From contig CALEII010000045.1 of the NCBI GenBank assembly GCA_937876205.1, positions 14,598-78,597 of the forward strand: 64,000 nucleotides of DNA. Direction: 5' to 3'. The position numbers and the translations under genes are program-made. Position 1 is the stretch's first letter. Each line of letters opens with the position of its first letter. The DNA is from an uncultured Clostridia bacterium (lineage in GTDB: Bacteria > Bacillota > Clostridia > Oscillospirales > Acutalibacteraceae). Positions 18,453 to 27,787 of the stretch are shown piece by piece. Below the pieces are notes generated by a model. The model had not been told where the DNA came from. It worked only from the letters and a program-made list of their open reading frames with translations, and did not search any database.

Positions 18453-20312
18453 TTAAAACATAAGTTTTATGAACAGACCGCCCTGAACGGTTCTGTGTCT
18501 GAAGCCTACCATTTCAGATGTATCTGCATAGTACCAGTCTGTCATAGGTACTCTTGTTCTCATTGTGTTATAAGCATTCCAGAGAAGTGATGCAAAGAAC
18601 TCAAAATCATCCTTGTTATCTGCAAGGCAGGCTGCCCAGATAAGCCAGTCTGACTTTGTGTATTTTTCTCTTGAATCAAGGGGAACACCGTAAGGTAGTG
18701 CCTCTTTCTTATACCTTTCAATTTCAGCTTTAAAGAATTCATCGGGCAGAAGTCCTGTCTTCCAGATTTTATCCCATACAGAGTTATATTTCAGGCTGAA
18801 TGTACCCTCTCTGTCGTAAGCAAGACGGTAGCTGCCGTCGGAATTCTTTGCATTTTCAATGAAAGAATCAGCATACTCCTGAGCCTTTGCAAACAGCTCG
18901 TCTGCCTCTTCGTTTCTGCCGAAGTGACGCAGAATCTTTGAAAAGCCGGTCATACCCATAATAGCCTTGAGCGAAAGGTTGCAGTTATGTGAAAGATGAC
19001 CTGCAAAATCGTCTGTACAAAGCTGATGCTCGGGGTCTTTACCGTATTTCACAAGATATTTGCTCCACTTTTCTAGAAGCTCCATATTTTCCTCGGCAAA
19101 TGAATAGTCATTATCCTTTTCACAGATTGCAGAAACAAGGATAATCATATTTCCGCATTCTTCAACGGGCATCTGATATTTCAGCTTGTTTTCACCGTAA
19201 ACCTGACCGTTGACAAGAGGATACTGTCCCACATCATGGGGAGCAAAGTCAAATGTCCATTCTTCTGTTGCAGCATAACGAAAAACAGGTCTGAGCATAC
19301 CCTTGAGAAGCTCTGTGTTATAAAGAAGATACATCGGAGCACTGGGATATGTAACGTCTACAGTCGCAGCACAGCCGTTTGAGAAGCATTCCTTGGAAAT
19401 GTAAAGGTTGTTGCCCTCTTTGTCAACAACAAGCTTGTGAGCAGCCATAACCTGTCTGTAGGCAAGCTGAAGCATTTCAGCATATTTCTCTCCGCCCTTT
19501 TCCGTAGCTTCAAGAACAAGCTTCTGTGAAAACTCTTCACATCTTGCCACGATTGAATCATAATCTTCAGCTGCTTCCCGAATTGCCTCTTCAATTGTCT
19601 TGCCGTCATTATTCCAGTATGCCTTAAGATGCTCACCGAAATAGACCATACTTTCAATATCATCATATGCAAACATAAACAGCTTTTCGCTGTCAAGCTC
19701 TGTTTCTGCAAAAACAGCATACAAATCCTCTTCAAGCACTTCATTGCCTGTTTCTGCTTCACCCTTGACTGCAAGGTAGCAATAGCCCCAGTCAATACGG
19801 ACATCATCACCGCTTCTCCAGAGGATTTTCTGATTGCCCTTGCCCATTCTTACCCAGGTAAGCTCGTCTGTCTTCACGCTTTCGGACCAGGCTCTGCCCT
19901 CACCTGCCTTGTTGAGAACAAGCTCTTCACTGACAGATATTTTTGCCCTGACAAGATGCTCCTTGCCGTCAAGAGCTTCATATGAAAGCTTGAGATATGA
20001 AACAGGGCGGGAAGCATAATAAAGGTCTGTCACAAGCAAGGGAGAAGTGAACTTTGCAGTGAGTCTTATACCTGCATCTTCAAAAACTGCAACAGTTGAG
20101 AACGTGTCTGCATCAACAGAAACGACTGTCATTGCGTTATCATCACTGTCACCGAGAAAACGGTATTTTTCACCGTCAATAAGAACTGTACCGACAATTG
20201 TATTATCGTGACCTGTCCAGTGTACGGGAGTGTGTTTATTGATATTGTCTGTCCATACCGAGAAATACGGATCAACCGTAATAAGTGGTATTGAAGGCAT
20301 ACGCATTTTCAT
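18453..20312 (-). CDS. DUF4965/DUF1793 (GtaA glutaminase-like) family protein
   Basis: 619 residues. The opening PSIPLITVDPYFSVWTDN is the signature start of the DUF5127/DUF4965/DUF1793 family, whose fungal members are annotated as glutaminase A. The C-terminal half, with KYNSVWDKIWKTGLLP and FRHRTVQGGLFIKLM, looks like an alpha/alpha-barrel of the six-hairpin glycosidase type. There is no signal peptide. Its operon partner is an alpha-galactosidase-like enzyme and its divergent neighbour a sugar transporter. I therefore infer a role in glycan breakdown rather than glutamine metabolism, but no activity can be assigned from sequence. Confidence 0.8.
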   Translation of the reverse strand: MKMRMPSIPLITVDPYFSVWTDNINKHTPVHWTGHDNTIVGTVLIDGEKYRFLGDSDDNAMTVVSVDADTFSTVAVFEDAGIRLTAKFTSPLLVTDLYYASRPVSYLKLSYEALDGKEHLVRAKISVSEELVLNKAGEGRAWSESVKTDELTWVRMGKGNQKILWRSGDDVRIDWGYCYLAVKGEAETGNEVLEEDLYAVFAETELDSEKLFMFAYDDIESMVYFGEHLKAYWNNDGKTIEEAIREAAEDYDSIVARCEEFSQKLVLEATEKGGEKYAEMLQLAYRQVMAAHKLVVDKEGNNLYISKECFSNGCAATVDVTYPSAPMYLLYNTELLKGMLRPVFRYAATEEWTFDFAPHDVGQYPLVNGQVYGENKLKYQMPVEECGNMIILVSAICEKDNDYSFAEENMELLEKWSKYLVKYGKDPEHQLCTDDFAGHLSHNCNLSLKAIMGMTGFSKILRHFGRNEEADELFAKAQEYADSFIENAKNSDGSYRLAYDREGTFSLKYNSVWDKIWKTGLLPDEFFKAEIERYKKEALPYGVPLDSREKYTKSDWLIWAACLADNKDDFEFFASLLWNAYNTMRTRVPMTDWYYADTSEMVGFRHRTVQGGLFIKLMF

Positions 20313-20339
20313 AAAATCATTCCTTTAGGCTTTTTTTAT

Positions 20340-20368
20340 ATTTTACGATATATAAATGAAGAATTCAA
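20340..20368 (-). promoter_or_regulatory. Sigma-A promoter of the DUF4965-GH36 operon
   Basis: Minus strand TTGAAT (20368-20363), 17 bp, TAAAAT (20345-20340). It is divergent from the transporter promoter, with 53 bp between the two -35 boxes where a shared regulator could bind. Confidence 0.7.
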
Positions 20369-20421
20369 GAGAAAAACAGTAATTTATATACAGGCATATC
20401 TTCTTTAATAATTTTTCACTC

Positions 20422-20450
20422 TTGCAAAATATAAGATATTATGTTATTAT
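20422..20450 (+). promoter_or_regulatory. Sigma-A promoter of the GPH transporter
   Basis: TTGCAA at 20422-20427, 17 bp, TATTAT at 20445-20450. The start site near 20457 supports GTG 20480 as the start codon, because the alternative at 20441 would not be transcribed. Confidence 0.75.
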
Positions 20451-20479
20451 CAGTATATATCATAAAAGGGGGAGATGCA

Positions 20480-22066
20480 GTGGCAGACAATCAGGTAAAC
20501 ACCGGTACTTACACTGATCAGAATCTCGGCTATGTTTACGAAAACAGACGGTATGTAGGCAAAAAAGAAACTGTAGCATTTGTTTTATGGGATGCTGCAC
20601 AAAGTCTCAATATCAATACCTACTCAAGCCGATTCATAACAAACATCGTAAAAATAGACTTGGGTTATCAGACAATTGCAAAAACAATCAACAGTATATG
20701 GGACGTTGTCAACGACGTTTTCACAGCTGCTATTGTTGAAAAAACACGTACACGTTGGGGCAAATTCAGACCCTATCTTATGGGACTTGCAATTCCCGGA
20801 TGTATTGCTACACTTCTTTATTGGCTGATGCCTGTCCTTTTTGCAGGACATCCGGCAATGTCAATCAGTAAATTCATTTTCTACATTTCACTTGAAATCC
20901 TCAGAGAAGGTGTCGGCACATTCCAGTCAATTGCAAGAACAGGTATGCTGGCAACCATAACGCCGCACCCTGTTGACCGAACGAGACTGATAACCGTTGC
21001 AAACTTCGCCTCGGGCTTCTTTGGTGAAAAACTGCCTGAGCACGCAATGACCATTCTTCTGGACCTTATTGACAACAAGGTTTTCAGAAACGGTTCATCT
21101 GTTGAGCAGCAGCTTATGGGCGCATTCGTCGGTATGGGCGCTGCAACAACACTTGTTTCCAGCGGTATGTCATTCTGGTACTTTGCTAACTCAAAAGAGA
21201 GAGTTATGCAGTCAGTTCAGACTCCCAGCATAAAAGACTCACTCAAGTCAATCGTAAATAACAAGCCCGTTCTGCTTATGACTTTGTCAGACTTCCTGGC
21301 AGGCTTCGGTATTTCGGGCAGCAAGCAGGACTACTACATAGACGTTCTTCATTTTGCGTCAATGACACTTGTTGCAGGTCTTCCCGCAGCACCCCTGTCA
21401 CCCATTTCATACTCATTCGTTCCTTGGTTCAGACGCAAATTCTCAAGCCGTTTCCTTTACATCGTCAGCCGAAACATTTCAAACTTCCTTCACGTATTTG
21501 TTTTCCTGTTCGGTTGTATCGGTATGGACTGGAAGACAAAGAAGGGCGGTCTTTACAGAAGCAAGCTCGCAATGTTCTTCATTATGGCTTCATGGGAGCT
21601 TATATGGACCTGCTTCTTCGGTCTGATGCAGGTTATCGGTACAGAGCTCTACAACGAATCAATGGACTACTGCGAATGGAAGAACGGCTACAGAACAGAG
21701 GCTATGACATCGGTTGCAAAGGGACTTGCAGCAAAGGTTTCATCATCTGTCAGCCAGGTTATCACAACATTCCTCAAAAAACTTGTCGGTTACGACCAGA
21801 GTGCTTACACAGCAGGCAAGGAACAGCCTGACAGTGTTAAATTCTACCTCTTTGCGATGTTCACAATCATCCCCTCACTCACAGGCTCATTCGGTATAAT
21901 TCCGATGCTCTTCTATGACCTTCACGGCAAGAAGAAAGAGATGATGTACGCTGAGCTTCTTGAAAGAAGAAAAGAGAAATCTCTTGCAGCTTCTGAGGGT
22001 GACCTCGAATCTGTCAAAGCAATGGAAGAAAAGCTCAAAGCCATCCGTGACGGCTCAGATAAATAA
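20480..22066 (+). CDS. Glycoside-pentoside-hexuronide (GPH) family sugar transporter
   Basis: 528 residues from GTG 20480, which has AAAGGGGGAG seven bases upstream. About 12 hydrophobic segments are present. The N-terminal half has KTRTRWGKFRPYLMG, the loop-2/3 motif of GPH (MFS_2) cation:sugar symporters such as MelB and XynP, and later DYCEWKNGYRTEAM, the DYxEWKTGxR signature of that family. It is likely the uptake route for the galactosides degraded by the divergent GH36/DUF4965 operon. The length exceeds typical MelB (about 470) because of loops in the second half. Confidence 0.88.
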   Translation: MADNQVNTGTYTDQNLGYVYENRRYVGKKETVAFVLWDAAQSLNINTYSSRFITNIVKIDLGYQTIAKTINSIWDVVNDVFTAAIVEKTRTRWGKFRPYLMGLAIPGCIATLLYWLMPVLFAGHPAMSISKFIFYISLEILREGVGTFQSIARTGMLATITPHPVDRTRLITVANFASGFFGEKLPEHAMTILLDLIDNKVFRNGSSVEQQLMGAFVGMGAATTLVSSGMSFWYFANSKERVMQSVQTPSIKDSLKSIVNNKPVLLMTLSDFLAGFGISGSKQDYYIDVLHFASMTLVAGLPAAPLSPISYSFVPWFRRKFSSRFLYIVSRNISNFLHVFVFLFGCIGMDWKTKKGGLYRSKLAMFFIMASWELIWTCFFGLMQVIGTELYNESMDYCEWKNGYRTEAMTSVAKGLAAKVSSSVSQVITTFLKKLVGYDQSAYTAGKEQPDSVKFYLFAMFTIIPSLTGSFGIIPMLFYDLHGKKKEMMYAELLERRKEKSLAASEGDLESVKAMEEKLKAIRDGSDK

Positions 22067-22076
22067 AAACAAAAAC

Positions 22077-22117
22077 ACGGCAAGGAATCTGATCTGGATT
22101 CCTTGCCGTAATTTTTT
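22077..22117 (+). terminator. Terminator of the GPH transporter
   Basis: A 13-pair perfect stem (ACGGCAAGGAATC, 22077-22089, with its complement at 22097-22109) is followed by AATTTTTTT. Confidence 0.93.
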
Positions 22118-22149
22118 TGCCACTAAATACCAAAAAGCAAATTAAAAAT

Positions 22150-23967
22150 TTATTTCTCTATGTAAAGAATGTATCCTGCTGAGCCTTTCTGCTGTGTTTC
22201 ATTGAACATTCCGCTGAAAAAACCATCGTACTCATCAGCTAAAGTTTTACTGCTCACATCCCAGTAAAATGATGTTGAAGGTATATAAATACAATCAGGT
22301 ATTTTGTCTTTATTTCCGCCGTAATAATCATCATAAAGATTAAGTTCCCCATCAATATACCACGTTGTGAATGTTGCCGGCGGTCCGTCAAAGCAAAAAT
22401 ATACCCACGGGATCAATCCTGCCACAAGCACGCTGTTGCAAGAATTATCTTTAATAATTTCAGTGTCCGCAATAATAGCCTGATAATTATTGTATATTTT
22501 TTCATCGGTGCGAATTCCCTTCAACGGGCCGTTATCAATAACCACCGTCTGAGCTACGCTGTCTCTTCCCATTTCTTTTGCCGTTGTATCATTCATCAGA
22601 TTTAATACGGTGCCCGCTGTAATGTCAAAAACAAGTACAAAAGCGCAGGATACCGCAAGTGCACGCAGAACTGATTTATTCTGTTTTTTATTACGGACGT
22701 CTTCTGTTTTTTCCGATCTGACTTCACGGCAAAGCTGAAGGAATGATGGCATAAATACAGTGTTTGAAATGACACAGCCTATAACACCAACATAATCAAG
22801 CGCCTGTGATATAAGTCCGAGACATATAATGTAGGCAACGCCTGTTAACCACACAGCACCAAGCTCTTTTTGTTTTTTTTCTGTAAGTCTGAGACACGCA
22901 AATGAAAAGATAAAAGCAACATAAGGTCTGAAGAGAGTTGAGCAAATAGTGTCTGTGATACTGACGCCAAGCTCAATTACCATCAGAACAACGACAGCAA
23001 AGGTGGCATATATCCATATCTGACGCCTTCTTACCCTGTCACGGTCCACGCATAATGCCGCAATAAGAAGCAGCGAAAGAATAAAGCCTCTCGGACAGTA
23101 TTTATATAGTGTGCTGAAAATTGTTATGTAGGAGAACATATCGGTTTCTCCCGTATCAGCAAACGGAAGAGTATGGTCCTGCCCACCGAAAACATTGCTG
23201 AAATTTGCAAAAAATTCTTCAATGGTAAGTTGCGAGAAAAGAAAAGCAAGAAAAACAACTGCAATTGTCACAATACCTGCTGTCAGGCAGAGCCAGCTCT
23301 TCCACGAAAAGAAAGCTTCAGCTTTATCTGAAAACTGTTTTCTTTTTTTCATAAACAGAGCTATGACAAAGGCTATTGAATACAAAAAATATATAAGACA
23401 GTTAAAAGGCTGAGCAAGTACGGCACAGGCAAAGACTGCACCCGAAAAATAAAGATGATACCACCTGAGCTTTTCTGTGCAGAAAAGAATAAGAGCAACA
23501 ACCTGAAAGCCCATAAGACTCATTGTGTAGTAATCAAGCATCTTTACCGTTTCCGGAACATAAAGCAGATACAGAATTGCAGACACCAGAGCTGCTGCAG
23601 TGCCGTATTTTCTTATTTTATAAAAAGTAAAGTATGAAACGGCTGTCTGACAAGCAACAAAAAGGCAACGGAAGTAAAGTACCATTCCGTCAGTGCTGCC
23701 GGTAATGAGAAGAAACAGCTTCATCGGCAGATAAAGCAATGCTGCAGAGAACTGTGAGGCATGCCATTCATCAACAATCAGAGCATCTCCTCTGATGAGT
23801 CTGTAAGGGATTGTAAGATAAAAAGATTCATCGGGCGTCGCAATGCCGTAAAAAGCACTGCGCAGAAGAAGAATTGCAGAAATGAAGATAACTGTCAGAG
23901 CAATGAATGTCTGATATTTTTTCAGTGACTGAAAAGCATCTGTGTATTTATTATCGGTCTTCAGCAA
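22150..23967 (-). CDS. Polytopic membrane protein resembling GT-C glycosyltransferases
   Basis: 605 residues with roughly 11 to 13 hydrophobic segments and a soluble C-terminal part from about residue 480. The first loop contains ATPDESFY, an acidic pair after the first membrane segment as in GT-C enzymes (ArnT, PMT and relatives) that use polyprenyl-phosphate sugars. It begins at TTG 23967, behind GAGGAT and overlapping the preceding gene by 17 bp, so it is coupled to it. As last gene of the GDP-mannose operon it probably transfers the lipid-linked sugar outside the membrane. The acceptor is unknown. Confidence 0.6.
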   Translation of the reverse strand: MLKTDNKYTDAFQSLKKYQTFIALTVIFISAILLLRSAFYGIATPDESFYLTIPYRLIRGDALIVDEWHASQFSAALLYLPMKLFLLITGSTDGMVLYFRCLFVACQTAVSYFTFYKIRKYGTAAALVSAILYLLYVPETVKMLDYYTMSLMGFQVVALILFCTEKLRWYHLYFSGAVFACAVLAQPFNCLIYFLYSIAFVIALFMKKRKQFSDKAEAFFSWKSWLCLTAGIVTIAVVFLAFLFSQLTIEEFFANFSNVFGGQDHTLPFADTGETDMFSYITIFSTLYKYCPRGFILSLLLIAALCVDRDRVRRRQIWIYATFAVVVLMVIELGVSITDTICSTLFRPYVAFIFSFACLRLTEKKQKELGAVWLTGVAYIICLGLISQALDYVGVIGCVISNTVFMPSFLQLCREVRSEKTEDVRNKKQNKSVLRALAVSCAFVLVFDITAGTVLNLMNDTTAKEMGRDSVAQTVVIDNGPLKGIRTDEKIYNNYQAIIADTEIIKDNSCNSVLVAGLIPWVYFCFDGPPATFTTWYIDGELNLYDDYYGGNKDKIPDCIYIPSTSFYWDVSSKTLADEYDGFFSGMFNETQQKGSAGYILYIEK

Positions 23968-25867
23968 TTATCCTCAGCTCCTCTTTATACATTATTCTGC
24001 CGCCCTTTCTTCCGTACCATACCGTTTCTCTGGCATAATCACGCAAATCTTCTTTTGCATAGGGAGCGTCAATTATATATCTTGTTTTTTTCTCGGCAAG
24101 GCTTGCATTTTCACCATTATAAACAGATCTGAAATAATTATAAAAATCATAATTTACACAGAAATCTTCTGCTGTCACAGCAGGTCTTTTTATAATTTTT
24201 TTCTGATAAAGCAACAGGTCACTGAACAATAATTCCTCTATCGAATAATTTTTCAAAAATTCTGTCATCTCGCAGAAAAATTTATCATATTCAGGAATAA
24301 TCTGCAGAAAGAACCACTCTTCAACAGGCCAGTTAACGTTACCGAAACGGGGTAAAAATGTTTCGCAGGTACCGCTGCCGTCAATTACCTTCTCAAGCTT
24401 TTCTCTTAGTTCGGCAATCAATGAGCCTGTAACTGTTGAAGCCCTGCCTGAAAAATACCTGATAAGAGAAAGATAAAACGCATCGTATGCAATGCCTTTT
24501 TCATTGTGAAGAAAAATTGCAAAGCACTGCATAAGACCAAGATTGTGCAAAGCTCCTGTGACAGCAACGAAAATGTTTGCGTCAATCCAGTCCTCTTCAC
24601 TCATATCAGCGGTGGCTACAATAACCGTGTTATTTTCCTGAGTTTCTGTACCCAGTTCAGAATGATGACGGTTAATTGAGCATTTGACTGCTCTGATTTT
24701 ATGTCTTTCAAGAAAATCATTCTGAGCAAGCTTTGCATTGACAAGCATTTCACAGTTAAAAACATTAACACTTGAATGCTGCCCTGCTTCATAAAGCCTG
24801 CCGATGCCGTTTGTAAAGCTCTCAAGCGTTTCTCCCGGCAGCCCGAGAATCATATCCGTATATGTAAAAATACCTGCTTCATTATATTTTCTGACAAGAT
24901 TTGAATACTGCTCAAATGTCATATTTGTGCGGCAGATATCACTGAGCGTTTTTTCAGATAATGTCTGAAGTGAAATGGTTGCACCCTTGCTCAGGCCACA
25001 CTCATTCATCATTTTATTTATTTCAAAAACACGCTCATCACTGTTTTTGGCAAAACAGAACTGTATCTTTGACGGATAACCCGCGTTATTTTTTGCATTA
25101 ACAAGCAATTCTGAAATCTCAACATCACGTTCAAGAATGCCGAAATTTGCATCTGCACATATACAGTAACCGATTTTGTGGCGTGACAGCCATTCTATAT
25201 CGCCACGGACTTTTTCCATAGGGAATAGTCTTACTTTTTTTGCCTGTCTGCCCCAGTCGCAATAAACACACTGATACGGGCAGCCTCTGTTAGTTTCAAT
25301 TATACCGTAAAAAACATCGTCTGCTCTGCTCACAATTTTGTCAAACACGCCCGATGTATACGGTGAGGGAAAATCCCACACATCATAAAATCTGTTTTCA
25401 GTTTTTACAATTCTGCCATCCTGTCTGTATGAAAGATTCGGCACATCTGAAAGCTTCTTTTCTCCGTCAAGAGCGAGCAAAAGCTCGGCAAAGGGCACTT
25501 CACCCTCCTCGTGAATAAGAAAATCAATATATTCACATTCACTCAGAAGCTCTGAGGAGCTGTTGCTTACATTATGACCGCCGAAAACAATATAACAATC
25601 GGGGTATTTCTTTTTGAAATATTCTGCAAGCAGCTTATTATGTTCAAAATTCCATATATAGCACGAAAAAGCAAGCAAAAACGGCTCTGAAATAATTTCA
25701 GAGCAGACTTCAGCACTGTCTTTACGATAGATTATATCACCAAGACAGTAATCAGCTTTTATTTTGTCAATGCTCCAGGCATAAGCAGCAAGAGCTCCCG
25801 CTGCATACGGAAGGCATATTTCACCGCCGTAATATGAACCGGGCTGAATAAAATAAACTTTTTTCAT
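23951..25867 (-). CDS. B12-binding-domain radical SAM protein
   Basis: 638 residues. An N-terminal cobalamin-binding-like domain (about 1-150) includes IVFGGHNVSN. A radical SAM core (about 185-400) follows, with the cluster motif RGCPYQCVYCDWG (CxxxCxxC). The C-terminal 230 residues are of unclear type. Such proteins are usually class B methylases or other radical enzymes using methylcobalamin. It lies between gmd and a GT-C-like gene, so a C-methylation or other change on a deoxysugar or lipid carrier is possible, but this is inference. The family call is firm. Confidence 0.88.
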   Translation of the reverse strand: MKKVYFIQPGSYYGGEICLPYAAGALAAYAWSIDKIKADYCLGDIIYRKDSAEVCSEIISEPFLLAFSCYIWNFEHNKLLAEYFKKKYPDCYIVFGGHNVSNSSSELLSECEYIDFLIHEEGEVPFAELLLALDGEKKLSDVPNLSYRQDGRIVKTENRFYDVWDFPSPYTSGVFDKIVSRADDVFYGIIETNRGCPYQCVYCDWGRQAKKVRLFPMEKVRGDIEWLSRHKIGYCICADANFGILERDVEISELLVNAKNNAGYPSKIQFCFAKNSDERVFEINKMMNECGLSKGATISLQTLSEKTLSDICRTNMTFEQYSNLVRKYNEAGIFTYTDMILGLPGETLESFTNGIGRLYEAGQHSSVNVFNCEMLVNAKLAQNDFLERHKIRAVKCSINRHHSELGTETQENNTVIVATADMSEEDWIDANIFVAVTGALHNLGLMQCFAIFLHNEKGIAYDAFYLSLIRYFSGRASTVTGSLIAELREKLEKVIDGSGTCETFLPRFGNVNWPVEEWFFLQIIPEYDKFFCEMTEFLKNYSIEELLFSDLLLYQKKIIKRPAVTAEDFCVNYDFYNYFRSVYNGENASLAEKKTRYIIDAPYAKEDLRDYARETVWYGRKGGRIMYKEELRIIAEDR

Positions 25868-25884
25868 ACTATTTTACTTTCTTT

Positions 25885-26892
25885 TCATTTTATTGATTCA
25901 AGGTCATGTCTGAGCATTATATCCACAAGACCTTCAAATGAGACATTTCTTCTCCAGCCGAGTATTTTCTCTGCCTTTTCGGGATTTCCGAGAAGAGTTA
26001 CAACATCGGCAGGTCTGAAAAACTCCGGTGAGACCTCAACAACAACTTTTCCTGTTTTTTCGTCAATCCCCTTTTCATTGACACCTTCACCCTGCCACAC
26101 AAGAGGAATTCCTGCTTTGCAGAATGCAATTGATGCGAAGTCCCTGACAGAGTGTTTTTCACCTGAGGCAATAACAAAGCTGTCAGGTTTTTCCTGCTGA
26201 AGCATCAGCCACATTGCCTTTACATAATCACCGGCATAGCCCCAATCCCTCTCAGCATCAAGATTGCCCAAATACAGCTTATCCTGCAATCCGTTTGAAA
26301 TTGCAGCAGCCGCTGATGTTATTTTTCTTGTCACAAACTCTGCTTTTCTGCGTTCTGATTCGTGATTGAACAGAATGCCCTCACTGCAGAACATATCATA
26401 GCTTTCTTTATAGTTGACTGTTATCCAATGGCCGTAAAGCTTTGATACTCCATAAGGACTTCTCGGATAAAACGGAGTGCTCTCGGTCTGGGGCATCTGC
26501 TGAACAAGTCCGAACATCTCGCTTGTTGATGCCTGATAAAATCTTGCCCCGTCTCTGAGCTCTCTCACAGCCTCAAGCAATCTGAGAACACCTGTGCCGT
26601 TGACCTCTGTGGTAAATACCGGCTGAGTCCAGCTCAGCTTAACGAAGGATTGTGCTGCCAGATTGTATATTTCATCCGGCAATGAATGTCTGATTGCAGA
26701 ACGCAATGATGAAGCATCTGTCATATCACCGTAAATAAACTCAATTTCATCAGCAATATGACTTACATTGCCAAGGTCATTTGTGCTTGAACGTCTGATA
26801 AGTCCGTAAACCTTATAGCCCTTTTCAAGCAGCAGCTCTGCAAGAAACGATCCGTCCTGCCCTGTTATGCCCGTTATCAATGCTTTTTTCAT
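25885..26892 (-). CDS. gmd: GDP-mannose 4,6-dehydratase
   Basis: 335 residues, somewhat shorter than E. coli Gmd. It is an extended short-chain dehydrogenase: the NADP-binding TGITGQDGSFLAELLLEKGY at the N-terminus and RRSSTNDL are typical of Gmd, followed by STSEMFG, YGVSKLYGHWI (catalytic Tyr and Lys) and FNHESERR. It converts GDP-mannose to GDP-4-keto-6-deoxymannose, the precursor of GDP-fucose, rhamnose and related sugars. It is 15 bp after the ManC-like gene that would supply GDP-mannose. No Fcl or Rmd reductase lies nearby. Confidence 0.93.
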   Translation of the reverse strand: MKKALITGITGQDGSFLAELLLEKGYKVYGLIRRSSTNDLGNVSHIADEIEFIYGDMTDASSLRSAIRHSLPDEIYNLAAQSFVKLSWTQPVFTTEVNGTGVLRLLEAVRELRDGARFYQASTSEMFGLVQQMPQTESTPFYPRSPYGVSKLYGHWITVNYKESYDMFCSEGILFNHESERRKAEFVTRKITSAAAAISNGLQDKLYLGNLDAERDWGYAGDYVKAMWLMLQQEKPDSFVIASGEKHSVRDFASIAFCKAGIPLVWQGEGVNEKGIDEKTGKVVVEVSPEFFRPADVVTLLGNPEKAEKILGWRRNVSFEGLVDIMLRHDLESIK

Positions 26893-26907
26893 CAGTTACA
26901 CCCCTTA

Positions 26908-27756
26908 TCAGATTTTTTTATCAATTCCCAGTCGGTTAAGAGCCTCCCAGGAGCCTATATCATCCCAGCCGAAATCACCTTGCACCATCACAATATCCTC
27001 TGTTTTTTCGAGAATTCCGTAATCCACAGATACATTCGGCATCATTGAATAAAGATTTTCACTCTCTTTTTTATTATTGCTGACAGTCAATTTTTCTGCA
27101 AGAGAATAAACCTCGGGAAGATATTTTTTATACTGCTCAAGAATCACCTGTATTTTTACTGCAAAAATACCACTATTCCAGAAATACGCTGAATCCTTCA
27201 GGAAATCCATTGCGCTGATACTGTCAGGCTTTTCTACAAAGCATTTTGTTCTGTAAATACCGCTTTCAAGCATTTCACCACTCCTGATATAGCCGAAAGC
27301 AGTGTCAGGCCGTGTGGGAGACAGTCCCATCATAACAACAGCCTTGTATTTTTCTGCTTTTTCCACAGCATTGTTCACACATTCACAGAATCTGTCTTCG
27401 TTGCTGATAAAGTGGTCCGCAGGAAAAACTGTCACAACAGCATCACTGTATTTTTTGCTTATTTTCATTATTGCAGCAGCAATTGCAGGTGCAGTATTGC
27501 GTCTGCACGGCTCACATATTATGTTTTCACGGGGAACGGACGGAGCCTGCAGTGAAACAATATCTTCATAAGCCTCGTGGGTGAGAACAAATATATTTTC
27601 TTTTTCTGTTATTCTCAATGCCCTGTCAACAGTCATACGAAAGAATGATTTGCCGTTGATTCCTATAGGAAGGAACTGTTTTGGCATTACATCGGTGCTA
27701 AGAGGGCGCAGTCTTATTCCTGTGCCACCGGAAAGAATGAATACCAATTTTTTCAT
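26908..27756 (-). CDS. Mannose-1-phosphate guanylyltransferase (short ManC type)
   Basis: 282 residues from ATG 27756, placed by AAAGGGGAGGAC six bases upstream; the GTG at 27777 lies above that site. The N-terminus has the nucleotidyltransferase signature GGTGIRLRPLSTDVMPKQF. CFVEKPD and FWNSGIFAVK mark the sugar-phosphate site typical of mannose-1-phosphate guanylyltransferases. The C-terminal isomerase/cupin domain of bifunctional ManC is absent. It makes GDP-mannose from GTP and mannose-1-phosphate for the adjacent Gmd and GT2. Confidence 0.9.
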   Translation of the reverse strand: MKKLVFILSGGTGIRLRPLSTDVMPKQFLPIGINGKSFFRMTVDRALRITEKENIFVLTHEAYEDIVSLQAPSVPRENIICEPCRRNTAPAIAAAIMKISKKYSDAVVTVFPADHFISNEDRFCECVNNAVEKAEKYKAVVMMGLSPTRPDTAFGYIRSGEMLESGIYRTKCFVEKPDSISAMDFLKDSAYFWNSGIFAVKIQVILEQYKKYLPEVYSLAEKLTVSNNKKESENLYSMMPNVSVDYGILEKTEDIVMVQGDFGWDDIGSWEALNRLGIDKKI

Positions 27757-27787
27757 AAAGTCCTCCCCTTTCACCACTGATTCTTTT

